A stretch of 64,000 nt of DNA from Tessaracoccus coleopterorum (GCF_011174705.1 NZ_JAANIJ010000001.1:124001-188000), one strand, 5' to 3'. Shown: positions 41,106-53,016, counted from the stretch's first letter. The notes: generated by a model from the letters alone, not told the origin. A program made the numbers and translations.

Positions 41106-41919
41106 TCAGGCCAGGGACGCCAGCCAGGCGGCGATGCCGTCGGGCCGTCGGCGAGGATGTCGGCCGAATCGTCCATGGCCGCCTGCTCCGGCGAGGCGCT
41201 CACCACCCGACACGTCACGAGGCCCTCAGCGCGCAGCGAGACGAGTTCCTCGAAGGCGGGCAGGTCGCCCAGGTCGTCTCCACACATGGCCACGACCCGG
41301 GCGCCGGTCTCTTCCACCAGAGCGCGGATGGCGTCACCCTTTGTCACGTTCGAGGAGCGCAGTTCGATGACGCTGCGCCCTGGCTCGACGGTGAGCCCAT
41401 GCGCAGCTGCGATCTCACGGAGCCGGGGCAGGAGCGCCGCGTAGGCGCCCTCCGGGTCGTCGCTGCGCCGCGTGTGCACGCCCAGCGCACGCCCCTTGTC
41501 TTCCAGCACCACGCCCTGGATCCCGCACGAGGCGATGGCCTGCTCGACCAGGGGAAGAGCCTCCTCGACGGCGGCCGGACGCGCCGGCGCCTCGACCTGC
41601 CCGTGCCCACCACCCAGGTCTCGGCGCCGTAGCCGCCGACCACCAGCAGACCGTCGAGCTCCGGTCGCTCGTCAAGGCGTGCGAGGCGGCGCACCGTCTC
41701 CACGTTGCGCCCGGTGATGACTGCCATCTGCCCGACGCGTCCGATCAGACTTCCCAGCGCGGCGGCGGAGCCATCGTGCAGCCGGGAGTCCTCGGGGTCC
41801 GGGACGATCGCCGCGAGGGTGCCATCGAAGTCGAACGCCAGCAGCGTGTCCCCAGGTCGCTCCCGCAGCGCATCTGTGAAGATCCGACCCGCATCCGTGA
41901 CAACAGTCCACTTCTCCAT
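41106..41919 (-). CDS. otsB: Trehalose-6-phosphate phosphatase (frameshifted)
   Basis: About 271 residues of the HAD superfamily. Nucleophile motif LAFDFDGTLAAI, then VAVITGR-type QMAVITGRNVETV, GGYGAETW, VVLEDKGRALGVHTR, VIELRSSNVTKGDAI and CGDDLGDLPAFEEL with the metal-binding Asp pair. It dephosphorylates trehalose 6-phosphate. Start ATG 41919 is divergent from otsA with 69 bases between. Breaks near 41600 and 41145. Confidence 0.94.
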
Positions 41920-41988
41920 GGCTCCACCTTGCCAGGAACCTGGGAACCGGGTCATCGGTAGGCTGGAGGTGTTCCTAGGAGGATCCCC

Positions 41989-43379
41989 ATGTCAAGTCGC
42001 TCGCACTTTGTCGTGATCGCCAACCGGCTGCCGGTCGACCGTGTCACGGACGCGGACGGAGGTACCGACTGGCGCACCTCCCCAGGCGGGCTCGTCACGG
42101 CACTCGAGCCCGTCATGCGCAAGCAGGGAGGCGCGTGGGTCGGGTGGCACGGCGCGCCGGACGAGACAGTCGCCGCGTTCGATCATGACGGGTACAGGGT
42201 CGTTCCCGTGCCGCTGAGCTCGGAGGAGTACGAGGAGTACTACGAGGGTTTCTCGAACGCGACGCTCTGGCCGCTGTACCACGACACCGTCGCGTTTCCC
42301 GAGTTCCACCGCGAATGGTGGGACGCATACGTCGTCGTCAACAGGAGGTTCGCCGAAGCGGCCGCCGCGGCGGCGGACGATGGCGCCACCGTCTGGGTAC
42401 AGGACTACCAGCTCCAACTGGTGCCGAGGATGCTGCGGGAGTTGCGCCCGACCTGCGGATCGGCTTCTTCCTGCACATCCCGTTCCCCCGGTCGAACTGT
42501 TCGCCCAGCTGCCGTGGCGCACCAAGATCATCGAGGGGCTGCTGGGCGCCGACCTCGTCGGCTTCCAGGTGCCCGGGGCGGCCGCCAACTTCCTGCGGCT
42601 GGTGCGCGGACGCACCGACCATCCTGTGGAGCGCGACCGGGTGAGCCTCGGCGACCATGTGTGCCGGGCGCGGGCCTACCCCATCTCGATCGACACGCAG
42701 GGGTTCGCCGAGCTCGCGGCCTCCCCGAGGTGGTCGCCGAGTCGGAGGAACTCCTCGACGACCTCGGCCACCCCGAGCTGATCCTGCTCGGCGTCGACCG
42801 GCTGGACTACACGAAGGGCCTGAGGCAGCGGATGCGGGCCATCGGGGAACTGTTCGAGGAGGGGAGGCTCGATCCCGCGAAGGCGATCTTCCTGCAGGTG
42901 GCCACCCCTCCCGCGAACGGGTCGAGGAGTACCGCAGGCTGCGCGACGACATCGACCTGCTCGTCGGCCGCATCAACTCCGAGTTCGCCGGGCTGCGGCG
43001 CTCCCCGATCGTGTACCGGCACGCCAGCTACCCACGGCACACGATGGCGGCCATGTACCGGATCGCCGACGTCGCCGTCGTGACCCCGCTCCGCGACGGG
43101 ATGAACCTCGTTGCGAAGGAGTACGTGGCCTGCCGACCCGGCGACACAGGTGCCCTGGTGCTGAGCGAGTTCGCGGGAGCCGCCCATGAGTTGAAGAGGG
43201 CATACCAGGTCAACCCGTACGATCTCAACGGGATGAAGGACGTCATCATGCAGGCCGTGACGGAGCCCGCCGTGGAGCAGCGCCGTCGGATGAGGTCACT
43301 CAAGCGACAGGTGCACCGTCACACGATCGACCACTGGGCGGACGCGTTCCTTGGCGACCTTGAGACGGTCACCCGCTGA
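41989..43379 (+). CDS. otsA: Alpha,alpha-trehalose-phosphate synthase (frameshifted)
   Basis: About 465 residues, a GT20 retaining glycosyltransferase. ATG 41989 follows CTAGGAGG. VVIANRLPVDR, RTSPGGLVTALEPVM, TVWVQDYQLQLVPRMLRE, RIGFFLHIPFP, WRTKIIEGLLGADLVGFQ, YPISIDTQGF, GVDRLDYTKGLRQRM, PLRDGMNLVAKEYVA and VLSEFAGAAHEL cover the whole family pattern. It joins glucose from a nucleotide sugar to glucose 6-phosphate; the divergent otsB completes trehalose synthesis for osmotic and stress protection. Breaks near 42450, 42725 and 42910. Confidence 0.95.
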
Positions 43380-43455
43380 CGCAGCCCGAGGGCCCGCGCC
43401 GACGGGGTCCAGACTCCCGGCCACCCCTCCCTGCCTCCGCGGCACAGTCGCACAC

Positions 43456-43495
43456 GGTTGTGGCCCGGACGAGTCGATCCGTCCGGGCCACAACC
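43456..43495. terminator. Bidirectional terminator between otsA and the GH78 gene
   Basis: Perfect 16-bp arms GGTTGTGGCCCGGACG (43456-43471) and CGTCCGGGCCACAACC (43480-43495), 8-nt loop, followed on the plus strand by TTCTTT. It lies between two convergent genes. Confidence 0.92.
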
Positions 43496-43509
43496 TTCTT
43501 TCATGCTGC

Positions 43510-46500
43510 TCAGCTGAGCGGTAGCACCCACACGTCGGCGACGGATGGGTCATGGTCCCCGTCCACATCCTGGAAGCGGAGCCGGACCCGGCCGTCGGCG
43601 GCGACCTCCGGCTCGTCGACCACGAACTGGTAGGTCATCGTGCCCTGCCCACCAGCCGTGCGCCGGAGGCTCTGCGACAGCACAGTGACGCCGTCGGCCG
43701 ACACGTCGTAGGTCTTGAGCGTCGCCCCGTCGAAGGTCTCCACGACTCGGACCGCGAACGGACCGTCCGTGGGCACCACGACATCGAACTCGAACCAGCC
43801 ACCGGGGTACATGCTGTGCGTGTAGCGACGGGTCACCCCGGCCTCGAAGGAGGTGCCGGAATGCTGCGACGCTGCAAGAGCGTGCGCAGCCTCGGAGGCG
43901 CCGTCACCGAGATCGACATGGTCGATGGCCCCCGTCGGAGGCGTCGGAAGCTGCACGTTCAGGCTCGCCTCGGCCTGTACCGCAGCGGCGTCGGGGCGGG
44001 CCGTGAGCCGGACCGGCCCCTGCACCACCGTGTCGGGAACGACCAGCTGGCCGGCCACCTCCGTCGTGGCCCCGGCGCCCGCCTCAACCGAGTAGGGAAC
44101 CTGCACCTCAGCCCAGCCCGAGGGACCCCGAACGTCAGGACGCCGCCACGGGCCGCCTCAGTCCCGTTGCGCAGCACGGCCCTCACCTGCACCGTCTGGC
44201 CTGGCTGTGCCTGCTCAGGGGTGACGCTCAGCGAGTCGACCGTCACCGGCGATGTCACAGTGAGCGTCGCGGTGAGTGGGAGCGACACGGTGGTTCCGTT
44301 GTAGCGGTAGCTGGCGGTCCCACCGAGGTCGTAGCGGCCGGGCACGACGTCGTCCGGAATCGACACGTCGAACGGGAAGCCCGCCTCGGTGCCCGGTTGC
44401 TGGGCCCCGCCGGACGCGCAACGGGTGTGACGACCCAGCCCTCCGCCGATGTGAGGGTGGCGGCGACCTGGCTCAGCGGCCAGGTGCCGTTGACGGCGAG
44501 CGTCACGTCGACCCGCGCGGTCGTGCCCGGGAACGCGAGATCGGGCACCCCTACCTTCACGTCCCCTCCGACCAGGCTCGCGCCGGCCGCGGAGAGGGCG
44601 TCGGACGCCGCGGCGGCGAGGGCGCGCACGTCGGCGCTCTGCGCGTCGTCCAGCTCGCCCCTGGCGACCTCGGAATCGAGGTAGGCGATGAGCGTCTGGA
44701 GGTCGCTCAGGCCCTGGTGCACCGAGACCGCGGAACGGACGGCCGCGGAGGGTCCGGTCACGCCCACGTAGACGTCCCACGCCCTGGTTGCGGTGCGGTC
44801 GAACTTATCGACCAGCCGGCCCAGGGTCCTTGCCTGCCCTTGGACAGGGCACCGGCGTCGTCGAGCGCCTTCACCGCGGCGCGGATGGGGTCGACACTCG
44901 CGGCGCCGTCGCCAATCTGCCCGAGGGTCGGATCGACCGTGAATGCGTAGCTGCCCGAACCGATCGAGAGGCGGACGTGCCCGGCCTCGTAGCCGAGGAA
45001 CTCGACCGAGCCCACGTCACGCACGGGGGTTCCACCCTCCCGAACCGCCCACGGCGACCGGGCGGGACCCGGACCTCGGCGGTCGTGTTCGGGGCACCAC
45101 GACGTTCAGCGTCATGGTGCCTGCGGCATCGGTGCTCCAGGAGGAGCCGATGGTGCCGTAGGAGCTGTCGAACCGGTAATCGACCTCGTCGATGCCGGCT
45201 CCGGCGACAGGGGCGATCAGGATGCGGCTATATCCCGGCTCGAGCGCGGAGACGCCGGCCATGGTGCGGTACATCCACTCACCGACCGCGCCGTAGGCGT
45301 AGTGGTTGAAGGAATTCATGCCGACCGGGCCGAACGAGCCGTCGGGCATGATCGAGTTCCACCGCTCCCAGATCGTGGTGGCCCCTTGCCGATCTCGTAG
45401 CCCCACGAGGGTAGTCCTCGTTCTGGAGCAGCCGGTAGGCGATGTCGCTGCGGCCCACCTTGGTGAGGGCGGGAAGCAGGCCGTCGACGCCGAGGAAGCC
45501 GGTCGACAGGTGGAAGTCGCGGCGCTCCAGCGCCTCCACGAACTGGGCGGTCACCTTGTCGGACATCCCGTCGGGGATCAGGTCGTTGGTGATGGTGAGG
45601 ATGTAGGCGGTCTGCGAGTCACCGCGCACCGTGCCGTCCGCCGAGATGAACGTCGCGGCGAAGGCCGCCTTGATGTCCTCGTAGAGGGAGGCGTAGCGGG
45701 CGGCATCCTCGTCGCGGCCGATGGCGGCGGCCATGATGGAGAACTCGCGGGTGCTCTTCGCGACGAACGCGGTGTCCACCACCGGCACCGGGGTGTCGTC
45801 GTCGAGGTTGAGCCAGTCGTTGTAGCCGCCCACGTTGCGGATGTGGTTGGTGGAGGTGGCGGCCAGGTAGTCGACGTAGCGACGCATCGCGTCGTAGTTC
45901 TCCTCGATGACGGCGGTGTCACCGTAGGCCTGCCAGAGCGAGTACGGCACGTGCACGCCCGCATCCGCCCAGCCCGCGCTCCCGTAACCCCCATCGAAGC
46001 GCCCCGGAATGACGGGGGCCACGCCCGGGAAGGCGCCGTTGGCGCTCTGGGTGTCGCGCAGGTCCTGCAACCACTTCGTCAGGAACTGCTGCGAGTCCAT
46101 GTTGTAGTTCGCGGTGTTGGCGAACACGTTGATGTCGCCGGTCCACCCATCCGCTCGTCGCGGGCCGGTGTGTCGGTCGGGACGGAGAGGAAGTTGCCGC
46201 GCTGGCCCCAGATGATGTTGCTCTGCAACTGGTTGACAAGGGGCGACGATGTCTCGAGGTGGCCGGTCAGCTCGTTGTCCGTACCCACCACGACGCCCAC
46301 CACTTCCCGGCGGCCGGGGCCTGGGTGAGCCCGGTCAGCTCGACGTAGCGGAAGCCGTGGAAGGTGAAGCGCGGCTCCCAGGTGGCCGTGCCGTCCGGCC
46401 CGAAGGTGAAGTAGTCGGTGGCCTTTGCGGAGCGGAAGTTGTCGGTGTAGAGCGTGCCGTCGGGGTTGAGCACCTCGGCGACGCGGATCCGCACGGTCGT

Positions 46501-48138
46501 TCCCGGCTCACCCTGCATCGTGACGCGGGTCCGGCCGACCATGTTCTGGCCGAGGTCGTAGATGAAGGCGCCCGCCACCGGATCGGGCATCCTGGTGCCT
46601 GTGATCTCCTCGGTGACCCGGACCGGCGGATCGATCTGGGGCTCCAGCACGTCGGAGCGTTCGTCCCGGACATCGGCCGCCGCCCACTGCGCGTCGTCGT
46701 AGCCCGGGCTGTCCCAGGCGCCGAGCTCTGCAGCGCGGCCTGCGTCGAATGCCTCACCGTCGAGGATGTCGGCGGAGATGGTGGCCGAGGGCGCCGTCCG
46801 CCACGTCTCGTCCGTGGCGATGGTCTCCTCGGTGCCGTCGGTGTAGGTGACCCGCAGCTGCGCGATGAGCGAGGTGTCCGTGCCGTAGACGCTGTCACCG
46901 AACGAGGCGACGCGGCCCGAGTACCAGCCGTCGGCGAGCTCGGCCGAGAAGGCGTTGCCGCCGGCAGCCAGCTGGTCGGTGACGTCGTAGCTCTGGTAGG
47001 CGATGCGCTTGCGGTAGTCGGTCCAACCGGGTGCGAGCTCCTGGTCACCGACCTTCTCGCCGTTGAGCCGCAGCTCGTAGACGCCACGGGCGCTCGCGTA
47101 GACGCGGGCGCTGGCCACGGGCTTGTCGAGATCGAACTCGGTGCGCAGGATCGGCACCTCCGTCCCCTTCGCGAGCCAGGCCTCGACGTTGCCCGCGAGG
47201 CGGAGGGTCCCGCCGCTGACGGTTCCGCCCGTGAAGGTGCGGTCGCCGGCCGCGAAGGTCGTGTCGAGCAGAACCTCCCGTTGGAGGACGTGACGGACAT
47301 GTCCCGGATGACTCCCGCTCGTCGCCGTTGGTGCGGAAGCCGACGATGCCGGGGCCGGAGTAGGCCGTCGACGTCCGGACGTCGAACACCTGATCGTCGA
47401 CCAGCGTCGTGATCGTGTTTCCGGAGACCTTGATCGTGTACCTGTGCAACGAGTTGAAGTTGAACCCGGCGGGGAACGGCGTCGGCTGCAGCACCGTGAA
47501 CCCGCCGTTGGACTTGATGTGTGGCCGCAGCGCCCTCTCCGACTGGTTGATCTGCCACATGTAGGCGTTGTTGCCGTCGAGGCCGCGGAAGTAGAGGCCG
47601 AGTGCCCCGCGATGCCCGAGGCCCGGAACGTGATGGTGGTGTCACGCCAGGCCTCGGACAGGCTCTTGCCGGAGCCGATCCACTCGGCATCGGCCCACTC
47701 GCCCGAGCCCCGAGTGCGGTCTCGAAGGTTGCCGGTGTACTCCAGTCCGACGCCACACCGGCCTGATCCCACACCCGCACCTGCCAGACGTACCGCGTCG
47801 TCGGGTCGAGAGCAGGACCCCGTAGGCGACGCCTACCGAGTCGTCGGTGGTGGTGCGACCGCTGTCCCAGACGTCGGGTCGCTCCAGTTGCTGCTCACTG
47901 GAGGCGACCCGGATCTGATACGCGCTCTGCATCGTGCCGCGGGCCGATGAGGTGAGTCGCCAGCTCAGTTGAGGGTGGTCAGGGGATGCCGAGCGGGTCG
48001 GTGGCCGCGTTCGTCTGGAGGGAGGCCACCCCCGTCCGGGTCGGGTCGGCCGTGGCCGACGGGGCTGCGAGCCCCACCGAACCGATGATCAGGGCGGTGG
48101 TGAGGGCGCACACCAGAGGGGTGTGTCTGCGTCTGGAC
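43510..48138 (-). CDS. Secreted multidomain GH78 alpha-L-rhamnosidase (frameshifted)
   Basis: About 1540 residues, much longer than simple GH78 enzymes. Start: TTG 48138, fixed by GAGGAG ten bases upstream and by the signal peptide that follows (RRRHTPLVCALTTALIIGS, ending PSATA). Order: fibronectin-like N-terminal part (to residue 150), an inserted lectin-like domain at about 190-290 (LYFRGLDGNNAYMWQINQ, HRYTIKVSGNTITTLVDDQ), rhamnosidase N-domain (310-500), catalytic six-hairpin barrel at 610-960 with DERMGWTGDINVFAN and TTIWERWNSIMPDGSFG, a linker helical region, a NEW3-type domain near 1250-1350, and a C-terminal beta domain ending DVDGDHDPSVADVWVLPLS. It removes terminal rhamnose from plant glycosides or polysaccharides outside the cell. 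Breaks are numerous, including near 47960, 47320, 46290, 46160, 45390, 45070 and 44830. Confidence 0.9.
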
Positions 48139-48461
48139 AAATCGTTTCTCCTCTTTGTGAAACGTCTCAATCGGGACCAGACGGACGATACACAGGCAAC
48201 TGCCCGGCCACAGCGGGATTGCGAAATCACTTTGTGGCTCACCCTGCACGGTCGCCGTCGAGCGACGTGCCCGGGCGCTCCGGAGAGGCCAGCCGGATCG
48301 GACACATGACGCCGACCTTGTCAGTGACCCGCGGGGCCCGGAACGAGACACACACCGCGGGGTCCGGGGGCCCGGGGCCGGGAGAAACTCATTCTGCGCG
48401 GAGGTGCCCGTCCACCCCCGCCACACGCCTGTGCTCCCCGGGCCCACCCGAGCCAACCGGG
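48139..48461. promoter_or_regulatory. GH78 upstream region with LacI-type operator
   Basis: TGAAACGTCTCA at 48156-48167 differs at one base from the perfect palindrome TGAAACGTTTCA typical of LacI/GalR repressor sites. It sits directly before the GAGGAG ribosome binding site of the GH78 gene, a good blocking position. No LacI-family gene is present in the window. The remaining 290 bases up to the GH125 terminator show no gene. Confidence 0.55.
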
Positions 48462-48462
48462 C

Positions 48463-48507
48463 GACGACGAGACGTCCGCCTGTGGCTCAGGCGGCCGTCT
48501 CGTCGTC
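48463..48507 (-). terminator. Terminator overlapping the 3' end of the GH125 gene
   Basis: GACGACGAGACG-T-CCGCCTG (48463-48482) pairs with CAGGCGG-C-CGTCTCGTCGTC (48488-48507): 19 pairs, one mismatch, loop TGGCT. The GH125 stop codon (48487-48489) lies at the loop, so the last codons form one arm. It ends the HAD-GH20-GH125 transcript. Confidence 0.8.
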
Positions 48508-49754
48508 GACGGCGATGCGCATCATCAGCTCGCAGGCCATCGAATTGGACCAGCTGAACCAGGGACGCGTGAACAGGGTCGGGTCGTCCTTGTGGAAGCC
48601 CTCATGGGTCCATCCGGTGCCACCGTCGGTGGCCAGAATCGTGGCCAGGCAGGCCCTGGCCTCCTCGAGGTCGCCGGTGAGGCCCTGCACGGCGAGCGCG
48701 ATGTGCCAGATGTATTCCTCGGGTGTGTGCGGGCTGCCGATGCCTTCGGCGGCGCTGCCCGAGTAGAAGTACGGGTTCTCCGGGCTCAGGACCCACGCCC
48801 GGGTCGCCTGGTAGAGCGGATCGGCCTGGTCGACGTCCGAGGTGAGCGGGAGCGACAGGAGCGACGGCATGTTGGCGTCGTCCATCAGGAGCGTCCCGCC
48901 CAGGCCGTCCACCTCGTACGCATAACGCCCGTCCACCACGCCGTGACGCTCGAGGCCGCCGCGGATCTCGCCGGCGAGTGCGGCCGCGTCGTCTCGGAGG
49001 TTGGCGTCACCCCAGTGCCCGGCAAGCTCCCCGATCTGCCGGAGGGCCGCAGGGCCATCAGCTGGGCCGGGATGTTGTACCCGAAGGTGCAGGCGTCGTC
49101 GGAGGGCGGAACCCGCTCCACGTCATCCCCGTGTACGCCACCGGGTGCCCCTGCCGTCCTCACCCAGCGTGTCCCACGGCTCGGATTCCCGGACATGGCC
49201 GTAGCTGGACGACTCGCCGTGATTCTGCTCGACCCGCCATTGCCCGACGATCGTGCGGCAGCCGGCGTGGACCACCTCGGTCAGGTGGCTGTCGTCGCCG
49301 GTCTCCGCCCAGACCCGGAACGCCAGATCGACGGGGAAACCAAGCGAGTCGATCTCGTACTTGCGCTCCCAGACCCGGGATCCATGGCGAGGTCGCCCTC
49401 GTCGAAGTGGGCTCCCGTCGGGCCGTCGTTGAAGGCGTTGGCATAGGGATCGAGAGCGATGGAGGCCCACTGCCGTGCGATGATCCCCGCACCACCCGGG
49501 CAACCTCCGCGACGTCGAGCAGCCGCATGAAGGGAAGCACCTGCGCCGAGGAGTCGCGCAGCCACATGGCGGGGATGTCGCCGGTCACCACGAACACGCC
49601 GTCGGGGCGGAGGGTCATGGTGGTGCACCAGGTGTCGAGCATCATGGCCCGGAAGCGCTCCGCGGCGATCTCCCCGAGGACCGCTCGATGCGCTCGGCCC
49701 AGGCGTCGATCCGGAGATCAGCTCGGGCCCGGCCGGGTTGGCGATGTGACGCAT
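48487..49754 (-). CDS. GH125 exo-alpha-1,6-mannosidase (frameshifted)
   Basis: About 423 residues, a metal-independent mannosidase of the former DUF1237 group. TWCTTMTLRPDGVFVVTGDIPAMWLRDSSAQVLPF and AFNDGPTGAHFDEGDLAMDP plus WERKYEIDSLGFPVDLAF, SGFRPSDDACTFGYNIPAQL and HKDDPTLFTRPWFSWSNSMACELM are diagnostic. No signal peptide, so it acts in the cytoplasm on imported alpha-mannosyl oligosaccharides. ATG 49754 begins two bases after the GH20 stop. Breaks near 49690, 49490, 49370, 49135 and 49050. Confidence 0.92.
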
Positions 49755-49755
49755 G

Positions 49756-51295
49756 TCAGTCTTCCGTCCTTGTCGTTGCGGTGCCCTCGGTGCGGCACCA
49801 GTTCAGTTCCATCGCCGTCAGCCTGTCGAGGTGGGAAGCCAGTCCGGCCAGGGTGTCCGCCTCGCTGACCTCACCCGCCACAGCTGCTGGGCCAGGGCGC
49901 TGCCGCGGGGCCAGAGCTGGTACTCGGCGCGGCCCCAGGTGTGGACGTACTCCGACCAGAGCTGGAACTGGCCGCCCAGGAGCCTCGGTCGGAGCCCGGG
50001 CTCGAGGCGCAGCTCCTTCGCGAGCCCCGCCGTGTGGGCGAGCGTGGTCATGCCCCCATCGTCAGGGGCCGGAGGGATCGTCGTGTTGGGCGTAGTCGAG
50101 GTAGGTGGAGTCGACCGGGGCCGCGATGACCTCGAAGCCCTTGGCCGCCGCCGCTGCGATGGATGCCCTGTCGCGCCACACCATGACGGTGACGCCCTCG
50201 GGGCACCCATCTCGAGGACCTCGTCCCACGCGACCACTCTGCGGCCGGCGGCGAGCACATGGTCACAGACCTGCCGCTCGAACCAGGCCTGGGCCTCTGC
50301 CCCCGTGGTGATGCCGTGCTCAGCCATGGTGGCGAGCGAGACCGGGTCCTGGAACCACTCCTCCGAGGGGCACTCATCGCCGCCGATGTGGATCGGCGAC
50401 CCGGGGAAGAGCTCCATCGCGGCATCGAGAACGTCGCGGCAGAACCGGACGGCCTCGTCCGAGAGCCGCAGCACGTGGTGGGACACGCCGAAGCAGGTGC
50501 GGGGGTGGCTGACATGATCGCAGGCGCCCAGCTCCGGATAGGCGGCGAGGACCGACTCCATGTGCCCGGGCATGTCGATCTCCGGCATGACGGTGATGCC
50601 GAGTTCGCCGGCGCGGGCCACGAGCCTGCGGATCTCCTCGACGGTGTAGGAACCGCCGTGGGGACGCCCGTCATGCTGGGGGAAGTCGTCGCGGTCGTTC
50701 TCATCGGGCGGGGGCTGATGACCCGGCAGGGTCCCGGGCGCCGGGCGCCCTCGGCCGTCAGTTTCGGGTATGCCGGCACGGGTAGCCGCCAGCCCTGATC
50801 CTCGGTCAGATGGAGGTGGAGCACGTTGAGTTTGTGCGCCGACATCACCTCGAGGTGCTTCAGCAGGCCGTCCATCGGCAGGAAGTGACGACCCACATCG
50901 ATGAGACACCCGCGCCACGCGTTGGCGGGTGCATCCTCGATCCGGGCGCACGGGAGGACGAGGGACGACTGCTCCATGGGCCCGGGCCCCTGGATCTGGG
51001 CCGGCAGCAGCTGCAGCAGCGTCTGCACCGCCCAGACCGCCCCCGTCTCCCGCCCGCACGGACGGAGACACCATCGGGGCGATGTCGATCCGGTAGGCCT
51101 CCTCGGCGAGCGAGGGGTCCGCGATGAACTCGACGCCGGGGCCCACGGCTGCCACCGTCCGGGCACCGGCGGCCAGCAGAAGGCGCTCGGCGAGGAGGCG
51201 GGCACCCACACCTCCCCGCGCACGGGCAGCGGATCGGTGAGGGAGAAGGTCCCTTCCAACCATTCGACGTGTGTGGGGGTGGGCAGGAGCTTCAC
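49756..51295 (-). CDS. GH20 beta-N-acetylhexosaminidase (frameshifted)
   Basis: About 513 residues. RGCLIDVGRHFLPMDGLLKHLEVMSAHKLNVLHLHLTEDQGWRLPV is the GH20 barrel start, followed by GGSYTVEEIRRLVARAGELGITVMPEIDMPGHM and the catalytic Asp-Glu pair in PIHIGGDECPSEEW. Late motif GGQFQLWSEYVHTWGRAEYQLWPR. Acts by substrate-assisted hydrolysis of terminal GlcNAc or GalNAc. GTG 51295 overlaps the HAD gene's stop as GTGA. No signal peptide. Breaks near 51210, 51060, 50740, 50205, 50070 and 49880. Confidence 0.92.
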
Positions 51296-51955
51296 GAGAT
51301 CGCCTCCGGGGTCCAGGTGATGATGCGGGGATCGGTCAGGTCGGGGACGTTGAGGTCGCCCAGATGTGCGGCGTCGGGACCGACTGTCACGACGAAGGCA
51401 CCGGAGGCGCGGGCCGCGGTGGCGCCCATCGGCGAGTCCTCGAAGACGACGCACTCGGTGATGTCGGCACCGCAGCGCTGCGCGGCGAGCAGATAGAGGT
51501 CGGGCGCGGGCTTGGGGTGGACGACGTCCTCGGTGCCGAGCGCCGCCGTGAAGTGGTGGTCCCAGCCCAGCGTTGCGACGACCCTCGCCACGATGTCGGA
51601 GGGGGAGTTCGACGCGATCGTGATCGGGAGCGACGGGCTCAACCGCTCGATCAGCTGGGCTGCCCCAGGGGTGGGGTGAACCCCGTCCCGCAGGTTTTCG
51701 CCGAGGAGTTCGAGCATGCGGGCCCCAGCGCCTCCGGGTCGGCTCCGGGATGGACGCCAATGATCTCGTCGACCACATCCTGGACGGTCCCACCGAGGAT
51801 TCCCTGTCCGGCCGAGTCCTCGCCCAGTTCCCGCCAGAGTTCGCGCGTGGCCGCGAACCACGCATGTTCCGAGGCGACCAGCGTGTTGTCCATGTCGAAG
51901 AGCACGGCGGCCACGCGAGCGGGTGGTGAGGCCGTTGCAAGGGGTGGGGCGTCAT
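51292..51955 (-). CDS. HAD-superfamily phosphatase (beta-phosphoglucomutase-like) (frameshifted)
   Basis: About 221 residues. VAAVLFDMDNTLVASEHAWFAAT holds the nucleophile Asp and the general-acid Asp; TIASNSPSDIVARV, DVVHPKPAPDLYLLAAQRCG and VVFEDSPMGATAARASGAF complete the HAD motifs. ATG 51955, with GGAG upstream, was chosen, though one base is missing between it and the core; GTG 51914 is the alternative. First gene of the HAD-GH20-GH125 unit. Probably a sugar-phosphate phosphatase or mutase. Confidence 0.85.
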
Positions 51956-52010
51956 TGAGTCTCCAGGGTCGGGGCCGCGCACCACGATAGCTCGGAATGC
52001 GCGTTCTTGA

Positions 52011-52049
52011 CCATTTCGATTGAATTTGAGCGAGTTGCGCCGCTAGGTT
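52011..52049. promoter_or_regulatory. Divergent promoter with candidate DeoR operator
   Basis: Plus strand: TTGAAT (52020-52025) and TAGGTT (52044-52049) are spaced by 18 bases and can serve as -35 and -10 for the pfkB gene. GAGCGAGTT (52028-52036) lies between them. Its complement AACTCGCTC is the same word found in tandem ahead of the deoR gene at 60708. A repressor at this spot would block both this promoter and, probably, the divergent HAD operon. Confidence 0.5.
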
Positions 52050-52056
52050 GATCATC

Positions 52057-53016
52057 ATGTCTGTGCCCTCACCGTCGACGTGCTCACCGTCGGTCTCACC
52101 TACCGCGACCTGATCTTCACCGGGGTGGAGGCGATGCCTTTGCCGGGCGAGGAGCGCTACGCGTCCTCGTTGCACGAGATGTGGGGCGGCATTGCCACCA
52201 TGGCCCGCGTGTCCGCCGCCCTCGGTAGCCACACCGCCCTCGCCACCGCCGTCGGATCCGACCCGGCCAGCAGGCGGCTCCTCGACGACATGGCCGCGAT
52301 CGGCGTCGACACGAGCCTGACCGCCCACCACGAGGGCTGGAGCCTCCCCGTCACCGTGGCCATGTCACTCCCCACGACCGGGCCATGCTCACCGTCGAGA
52401 CCCCACCGCCCGCGGATCTGGCCACCCACCTGGCGGAGGCCCGGTTCACGGCCACCTCCCTGATCGTGGACCTCCGCGATCCGCCGCCCCTGGCTGCAGA
52501 GCGCACGGGCGGGCGGGGCGACCGTCTTCGCGTCCCGGGGTTTCGACCCGACGGAGCAGTGGGGCGATGAGGCCCTCCACGGACTGGACGGGACCGACGT
52601 CTGGATGCTCAACGACCTGGAGGCCCGGGCCTTCACGGGGCTCGAGGATCCGGCCGCTGCGGCCCGCCTCCTCGCGGAGCGGGTTCCGCTCGTGATCGTG
52701 ACGCGCGGCGCGGACGGGATGGTCGCCGCCGACGGGAGCACCGGCGCCGAGGCGGTGGTCCCCGCATTCGCAGTGACGCCCCTCAACACCACGGGCGCGG
52801 GCGACTCGACCCTTGCCGCCTTCGCCTTCGCGCACCGCATCCCCGGTGCCTCCCTGGAGGACCGGCTCAACCTCTCCGCCTTCATCGCCAGCGCAGTGCT
52901 GGCCTCCCCGCCGGGGCGGGGACTCCCCGTCCCTCGAAGAGCTCCACCGCAACGCCACCCGCGGCACCGACCCACGTCATGCGCGGATCGCCGAACTCCT
53001 GGAAGGAAATCGATGA
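52057..53016 (+). CDS. PfkB-family carbohydrate kinase (frameshifted)
   Basis: About 320 residues. VLTVGLTYRDLIFTGVEAMPLPGEERYA, MWGGIATMARVSAALGSHTALATAVGSD, WMLNDLEARAFTG, VIVTRGADGMVAAD and the anion-hole motif NTTGAGDSTLAAFAFA define a ribokinase-fold sugar kinase. ATG 52057; breaks near 52075, 52370, 52490 and 52910. The substrate is likely a monosaccharide freed by the neighbouring glycosidases. Its stop overlaps the next start as ATGA. Confidence 0.88.
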
